Program-made: the position numbers and the translations under genes
The notes under the pieces: generated by a model
The model's input: only the letters and a program-made list of their open reading frames with translations
Told to the model about the DNA's origin: nothing
Database searches by the model: none
From: Tamlana flava
Lineage (GTDB): Bacteria > Bacteroidota > Bacteroidia > Flavobacteriales > Flavobacteriaceae
Direction of reading: 5' to 3'
Assembly: GCF_041287255.1 (NCBI RefSeq)
Contig: NZ_JBGGTX010000002.1
Coordinates: 682,001 to 746,000 of the forward strand
DNA: 64,000 nucleotides
In this document: piece by piece, positions 60,299 through 64,000 of the stretch
How positions within the stretch are numbered: position 1 is the stretch's first letter
How the letters are laid out: each line of letters begins with the position of its first letter

Positions 60299-61444
60299 AT
60301 GCAGCATTCGTCTAAACTTCCACATGTTGGAACAACCATATTTTCCATAATGAGCGCTTTGGCGGCAAAGTATAATGCCATTAATTTATCGCAAGGTTTT
60401 CCTAATTTTAAAAGTGACCAGAAACTCATTGATTTAGTGAGTAAAGCCATGAATTCGGGATACAACCATTATGCCCCAATGCGTGGAAATTTAGAACTTA
60501 GAGAAGCGATTGCTAAAAAAATCGAATTAGTTTATAATGAAAGTTACTACCCTGAAACCGAAATTGTAGTTACAGCTGGTGCAACCCAAGCTATTTTTAC
60601 CATTATTTCAACATTTGTAAAATTGGGCGATGAGGTCATTGTTTTTAAACCAGCTTATGACAGTTACGAACCTAATGTTGAGTTAAATGGAGGTATTTCC
60701 ATTCCGATTCAGCTGGATGCATCAAACAATTTTAAGGTAAATTGGGAAATTGTAAAAGCGAAGATTAATAAGCGCACCAAAATGATAATCATTAATTCGC
60801 CCCACAATCCATCAGGGACAATTTTTTCAAAGTCTGACATGTTGCAACTTGAAGAGCTCACCAAAAACACCAATATTACGGTACTTAGCGATGAGGTTTA
60901 TGAACACATGATTTATGATGGTGAAAAGCACCAAAGTGCCAGTTTGTTTCCAGATTTAAAAGCCCGAAGTTTTGTGGTGTCATCCTTTTGCAAAACCTTT
61001 CATAACACTGGTTGGCGAGTGGGCTATTGTTGTGCGCCTAAGGAGTTGATCGATGAATTCTTAAAAGTGCACCAATTTAATGTGTTTTGTATTCATCACC
61101 CCACCCAAAAAGGTATTGCAGATTATATGCAAGAACCCAATCATTATTTGCATTTGCCTGAGCTATATCAAGAAAAAAGGGATTTGTTTTTAAGTTTGAT
61201 AAAAGATTCAAGATTTAAGTTTACACCTTCAAAAGGGTCGTATTTCCAGGTTTTAGATTATTCTGAAATCACAGAAGAGTATGACGTGGATTATGCCAAG
61301 AGATTGACAATTGAAAATGGATTGGCATCAATCCCCATGTCGGTTTTCAATACAAATAATTTAGATAATAAGATACTGCGGTTTTGTTTTGCAAAAACGG
61401 AAGATACTTTAAAAAAGGCCGCAGATATTTTAAACAAGATTTAA
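60299..61444 (+). CDS. Methionine aminotransferase (YbdL-like, PLP-dependent)
   Basis: A 381-residue class I aminotransferase. Marks: INLSQGFPNF near the start, VTAGATQAIF, NSPHNPSGTIF, LSDEVYEHM, and the PLP lysine in SSFCKTFHNTGWRVGY. The C-terminus ENGLASIPMSVF with RFCFAKTEDTL is the YbdL/KAT family end. Such enzymes transaminate methionine and glutamine with keto-acids, and serve in methionine salvage. It lies 10 bases after lhgO and 2 bases before the omega-amidase gene, which supports a glutamine-transaminase/omega-amidase pair. Confidence 0.93.
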   Translation: MQHSSKLPHVGTTIFSIMSALAAKYNAINLSQGFPNFKSDQKLIDLVSKAMNSGYNHYAPMRGNLELREAIAKKIELVYNESYYPETEIVVTAGATQAIFTIISTFVKLGDEVIVFKPAYDSYEPNVELNGGISIPIQLDASNNFKVNWEIVKAKINKRTKMIIINSPHNPSGTIFSKSDMLQLEELTKNTNITVLSDEVYEHMIYDGEKHQSASLFPDLKARSFVVSSFCKTFHNTGWRVGYCCAPKELIDEFLKVHQFNVFCIHHPTQKGIADYMQEPNHYLHLPELYQEKRDLFLSLIKDSRFKFTPSKGSYFQVLDYSEITEEYDVDYAKRLTIENGLASIPMSVFNTNNLDNKILRFCFAKTEDTLKKAADILNKI

Positions 61445-61446
61445 AT

Positions 61447-62229
61447 ATGCATGACAATCTAAAAGTAGCGTTGATCCAATCCGATTTAGTTTGGGAAGAC
61501 CCAGCTAAAAACAGGGACAACTTTTCAAAAAAGATTCAAAGTATTACAGAACCTGTTGATGTTGTTGTTCTGCCTGAAATGTTCACCACGGGTTTTACCA
61601 TGAATGCCAACAAGGTTGCCGAATCTATGGAAGGCGAAACCGTTGCTTGGATGAAAGAATTAGCTTCCCAAACAAACGCTGCAATTGCGGGGAGCATTAT
61701 CATTTTAGAGCAAGGTAAGTTTTATAATCGTTTTCTTTTTGTAGACCCTTCGGGTAAAGTGTCTGCTTATGATAAACGCCATACGTTTACTTTGGCTGGT
61801 GAAGAAAAAACCTTTGCTTCAGGAAAGGAAAAAGTGATTGTTGACTATAAAGGTTGGAAGATTTGCCCTATGGTTTGTTATGATTTGCGTTTTCCGGTAT
61901 GGGCAAGAAATGTTGAAGATTATGATGTTTTAATCTATGTGGCCAATTGGCCAAAACCACGCATAAATGCTTGGGATACTTTATTGCAGGCAAGAGCCAT
62001 AGAAAATATGTGCTATTGCATTGGTGTGAACAGGGTTGGTATCGATGGAATAAATATTGAATATTCAGGTCATTCAGGGGCTTATGATGTATTGGGGAAT
62101 CCGATTGCCTATTTCAAGTCTTTTGAAGATGGCATTAAAATAGCAAAGCTTGAGCAAAGGCATATTGTAGCTTATAGGAATAAACTAAAATTCTTAAACG
62201 ATAGGGATAGCTTCAAGATTACTCGATAA
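61447..62229 (+). CDS. Omega-amidase (YafV/Nit2-like nitrilase family)
   Basis: A 260-residue nitrilase-fold amidohydrolase. The catalytic triad is visible: E in LPEMFTTGF, K in AYDKRHTF and C in MVCYDLRFP. A second pocket region reads NVEDYDVLIYVANWPKPR. Omega-amidases hydrolyse 2-oxoglutaramate and 2-oxosuccinamate to the keto acid plus ammonia, so the keto product of glutamine transamination is returned to 2-oxoglutarate. The ATG 61447 is two bases after the aminotransferase stop. The open frame continues upstream inside that gene, but the family starts at this methionine. Confidence 0.92.
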   Translation: MHDNLKVALIQSDLVWEDPAKNRDNFSKKIQSITEPVDVVVLPEMFTTGFTMNANKVAESMEGETVAWMKELASQTNAAIAGSIIILEQGKFYNRFLFVDPSGKVSAYDKRHTFTLAGEEKTFASGKEKVIVDYKGWKICPMVCYDLRFPVWARNVEDYDVLIYVANWPKPRINAWDTLLQARAIENMCYCIGVNRVGIDGINIEYSGHSGAYDVLGNPIAYFKSFEDGIKIAKLEQRHIVAYRNKLKFLNDRDSFKITR

Positions 62230-62310
62230 TCGAGGTTTAAGAATCTGAAACTTTTTCGAAATCATTAATTTTTTCCCTTTTCAATTTTTGTTTGATTTCC
62301 TTTTGGGTGG

Positions 62311-63912
62311 CTATTTGAACTGAAGTGTTTCTTGAATACCCCAGTCTGCTCTTATTTCAACATCTTGAAAATAACTGGCCTTTTCAGGTTGTGTTTTTTT
62401 CAAGTAATTGCCCGTATCAAACTTTTTGTTACCGTTGGTGTCGTTTATCACTCTAATGGAATATGTTCCCGGACTTAAATTTAAAAAATCAATCGGGCCT
62501 TCTTCACTTGCATAGGTTTCGCTTTGAACTTTGCCACTTTTATCAGTTAATTGAATTATGAGTGGATATTTGGCATTAATTAATGTAAATCTCACATAAC
62601 CAAAGTCTGAAGCTTTTTTGGTTCTCAAAGAAACGTTGATGGTGTCGTTAGTCTTGTCAAAAAAGCCTACAAAAGCTTCGGGAAGCATTTGCATTTTATA
62701 GGCATTGTCCTCTGTTTTGTCAAAACTTAGCGCATAGGTATTGGTGATGCTATCAAAAGCTGAGGTAAAATCTACAAATGTAGAGTCTTTATCCATGATT
62801 GATATTTTCGACCTGTCGAATTTCACAAATGGTGTACTCCCTATTATTTTAAGGTCTTCATCAATGCCAATATTGCTTGAAGGAAGTATTTTTATGGTGA
62901 GAGAGTCTCTTTTTTGTTCGCTAATTTTAACGGTAAAATCTTTTTCAAAGTTGGGGTGGGACACATTAAAATTAAGTGAATCTACCTGTAACCTCGGCTT
63001 GTACCAATACATTAACGAATCGGTTTCTTCATCTTTGGTAATGCGGTATGTAAAACCTTCTGGTGTTTCAGAAAGGATTTTTATTTTCATATCTTCATAA
63101 CTGCCTTCATAGCCAAAAGCAATTTTTTCACCTGTTATCAATTTTGGCCTTGTAGCTTTAAAGTCCAAATTTTCTTTGAATAATTTCAGGGTGTAACTGC
63201 TATCTGAAGGCACTTGTATAAACCCTTCATGAAATGCAATTTGGTCAACTTTTTGCTGAAATTTATTGTCGCCATTGTTGTCTTTTAGGGCAATGAGTTT
63301 ATAGGTTCCTGCCTTGATGTTTTCAATGGAATAGGTGGTTAAACTGTCAAGCGTATTGGTTATATATTTAGGCTTTTCTTTGTAAATTATAGAATCTGTA
63401 TATGTTGAATCTACTTCATAAAGGGCAACATTTACAAAGGTTTCAGGTTGTTTTAAAAGGGCGTCAACAATGTTTCCTTTTACGGTTAATGAATCAATAT
63501 AATCTCCAGTGGAAAATACATAGCGATAAAATGGATAAGGGTTACCTTCGTTATTATCTGTTATACTGTTTCCAAAATTAAACGCATAGGTGGTGTTCAG
63601 TTGTAGGGTGTCGAAAATTTTTATGGTGATGTATTTGCTTGCGTTTCCCAACGGTGTAATGTTTGGTTGGGTGTTCATGGGCGGTGAAATGATCAATTGC
63701 TTTTGAAGATCTTTGATTTTAATGTATTCGTCAAAATGAATTTCAATTTCGTCACCTTTAAAATTAACGGAATAGTTTTCGGGAATAGACTTTATAACCT
63801 TAGGCGGGGTTTCGTCTTTTGGACCTCCTTCTGGCCGGCCTCGATTGGCGCAATTAACAAGAATAAGGCCTATAAAACTGGCCAAAATAAAATTTGAAAG
63901 GGTCTTGTTCAT
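62311..63912 (-). CDS. Large Ig-like lipoprotein of unknown function
   Basis: A 533-residue surface or periplasmic lipoprotein. It has a lipobox (GLILVNCANRGRPEGGPKD, cysteine near residue 21) followed by a Big_5/SbsA-type Ig-like domain at residues about 35-145 (PPKVIKSIPENYSVNFKGDE and SITDNNEGNPYPFYRYVFSTG). Two prealbumin- or Cna-like beta modules follow, including NIKAGTYKLIALKDNNGDNKF and a similar C-terminal SPGTYSIRVINDTNGNKKFD. Such proteins are common in Flavobacteriaceae; no activity is known. A TAGGTTTG promoter box lies 20 bases upstream. ATG 63912 is the likely start, the open frame beginning at a TTG 6 bases before. Confidence 0.8.
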   Translation of the reverse strand: MNKTLSNFILASFIGLILVNCANRGRPEGGPKDETPPKVIKSIPENYSVNFKGDEIEIHFDEYIKIKDLQKQLIISPPMNTQPNITPLGNASKYITIKIFDTLQLNTTYAFNFGNSITDNNEGNPYPFYRYVFSTGDYIDSLTVKGNIVDALLKQPETFVNVALYEVDSTYTDSIIYKEKPKYITNTLDSLTTYSIENIKAGTYKLIALKDNNGDNKFQQKVDQIAFHEGFIQVPSDSSYTLKLFKENLDFKATRPKLITGEKIAFGYEGSYEDMKIKILSETPEGFTYRITKDEETDSLMYWYKPRLQVDSLNFNVSHPNFEKDFTVKISEQKRDSLTIKILPSSNIGIDEDLKIIGSTPFVKFDRSKISIMDKDSTFVDFTSAFDSITNTYALSFDKTEDNAYKMQMLPEAFVGFFDKTNDTINVSLRTKKASDFGYVRFTLINAKYPLIIQLTDKSGKVQSETYASEEGPIDFLNLSPGTYSIRVINDTNGNKKFDTGNYLKKTQPEKASYFQDVEIRADWGIQETLQFK

Positions 63913-63931
63913 CAACAATTTTAAATTTTTA

Positions 63932-63939
63932 CAAACCTA
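63932..63939 (-). promoter_or_regulatory. TAnnTTTG -7 box of the Ig-like lipoprotein gene
   Basis: Minus-strand TAGGTTTG, an exact consensus match, 20 bases before the start codon. Confidence 0.6.
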
Positions 63940-63969
63940 CATATTTTTAGAGATATAACGGGCAAGTGT

Positions 63970-64000
63970 TTAAGCTATTGCCATGGTAGCAATGCTAATT
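63970..64000 (-). CDS. Possible C-terminal end of a gene cut by the window edge
   Basis: The minus strand from the right edge reads ISIATMAIA and then TAA at 63970-63972. A short hydrophobic end of this kind would fit a ComF-type phosphoribosyltransferase, which I recall next to similar Ig-like genes, but ten codons are too few to decide. Only the open frame and the stop codon are actually seen. Confidence 0.3.
   Translation of the reverse strand, partial: ISIATMAIA

Noticed and set aside
62230..62310. A minus-strand reading ending in KINDFEKVSDS and TAA after the Ig-like gene, suggesting a frameshifted extension
   Set aside because: It is out of frame with the Ig-like gene, has no start codon of its own, and the Ig-like protein already ends like its family.
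1..64000. tRNA or rRNA genes, CRISPR arrays, prophage or insertion sequences
   Set aside because: No cloverleaf-like sequence with a TTCGANNC arm, no regularly spaced direct repeats and no transposase, integrase or phage gene was seen on either strand.

Overview
The window is a dense, low-GC bacterial chromosome segment from the Bacteroidota, almost certainly a member of the Flavobacteriaceae. The evidence is the gliding genes gldE and gldD, a type IX secretion sorting domain, an SSB ending in DDLPF, the family-typical RNase G and LeuRS forms, A-rich leaders without Shine-Dalgarno sequences, and repeated TAnnTTTG promoter boxes. The genus cannot be read from the sequence; the pectin enzymes and short palindromic repeats fit a marine or plant-polysaccharide-degrading flavobacterium. 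No rRNA, tRNA, insertion sequence, prophage or CRISPR array was seen, and no gap between genes exceeds 300 bases.

Layout: 1-3130 sdhC(partial)-sdhA-sdhB; 3215-4144 an M28 peptidase; 4162-10081 a minus-strand heavy-metal efflux cluster (adaptor, a CzcA-type RND pump fused to a TolC domain, a His-rich small protein); 10120-13542 a large outer-membrane protein; 13664-17628 xth, an OmpA lipoprotein, an aldo/keto reductase and a GH43 glycosidase; 17782-19944 RNase G, a 30-residue basic COX24-like protein and HU; 20084-23628 the mutY-ssb-gldE-gldD cluster; 23679-25642 a metal-binding lipoprotein, a DUF4199 protein, rplU and rpmA; 25697-28434 small proteins, an orphan Vsr-type nuclease and ahcY; 28558-29910 a phosphopantetheinyl transferase and a PcrB/GGGP-type synthase; 29921-34178 two tandem PL11 rhamnogalacturonan lyases, one with a T9SS tail.

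From 34316 a tightly overlapping set (pnuC, NadR-type kinase, DUF4301, arfB) is followed by a TPP riboswitch and a TonB-dependent receptor, which together suggest vitamin uptake. Then come a degenerate Rieske-like lipoprotein, greA behind a terminator-like leader hairpin, HIT, an orphan sensor kinase, a flavin reductase, an OB-type DUF3127 protein with an SSB-like tail, aat, a polysaccharide deacetylase, tag and a thioredoxin-like protein. 47200-52316 is a cell-envelope cluster (TonB-like protein, truB, uppP, DUF3098, ftsX) that contains an inserted glycerate kinase on the other strand and a small lipoprotein gene broken by one in-frame TGA. 52398-63912 holds a DMT transporter, leuS with an extra insertion, a SemiSWEET, ald, a zinc metallopeptidase, an lhgO-aminotransferase-omega-amidase operon and a large Ig-like lipoprotein.

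The window is mostly core chromosome. The most unusual points are the internal signal peptide in the CzcA-TolC fusion, the hairpin at the very 5' end of the greA transcript, the TPP-riboswitch/pnuC/kinase neighbourhood, the SSB-like tail of DUF3127, the extra block in LeuRS, and the TGA-interrupted lipoprotein. No clearly new multi-gene system was found.
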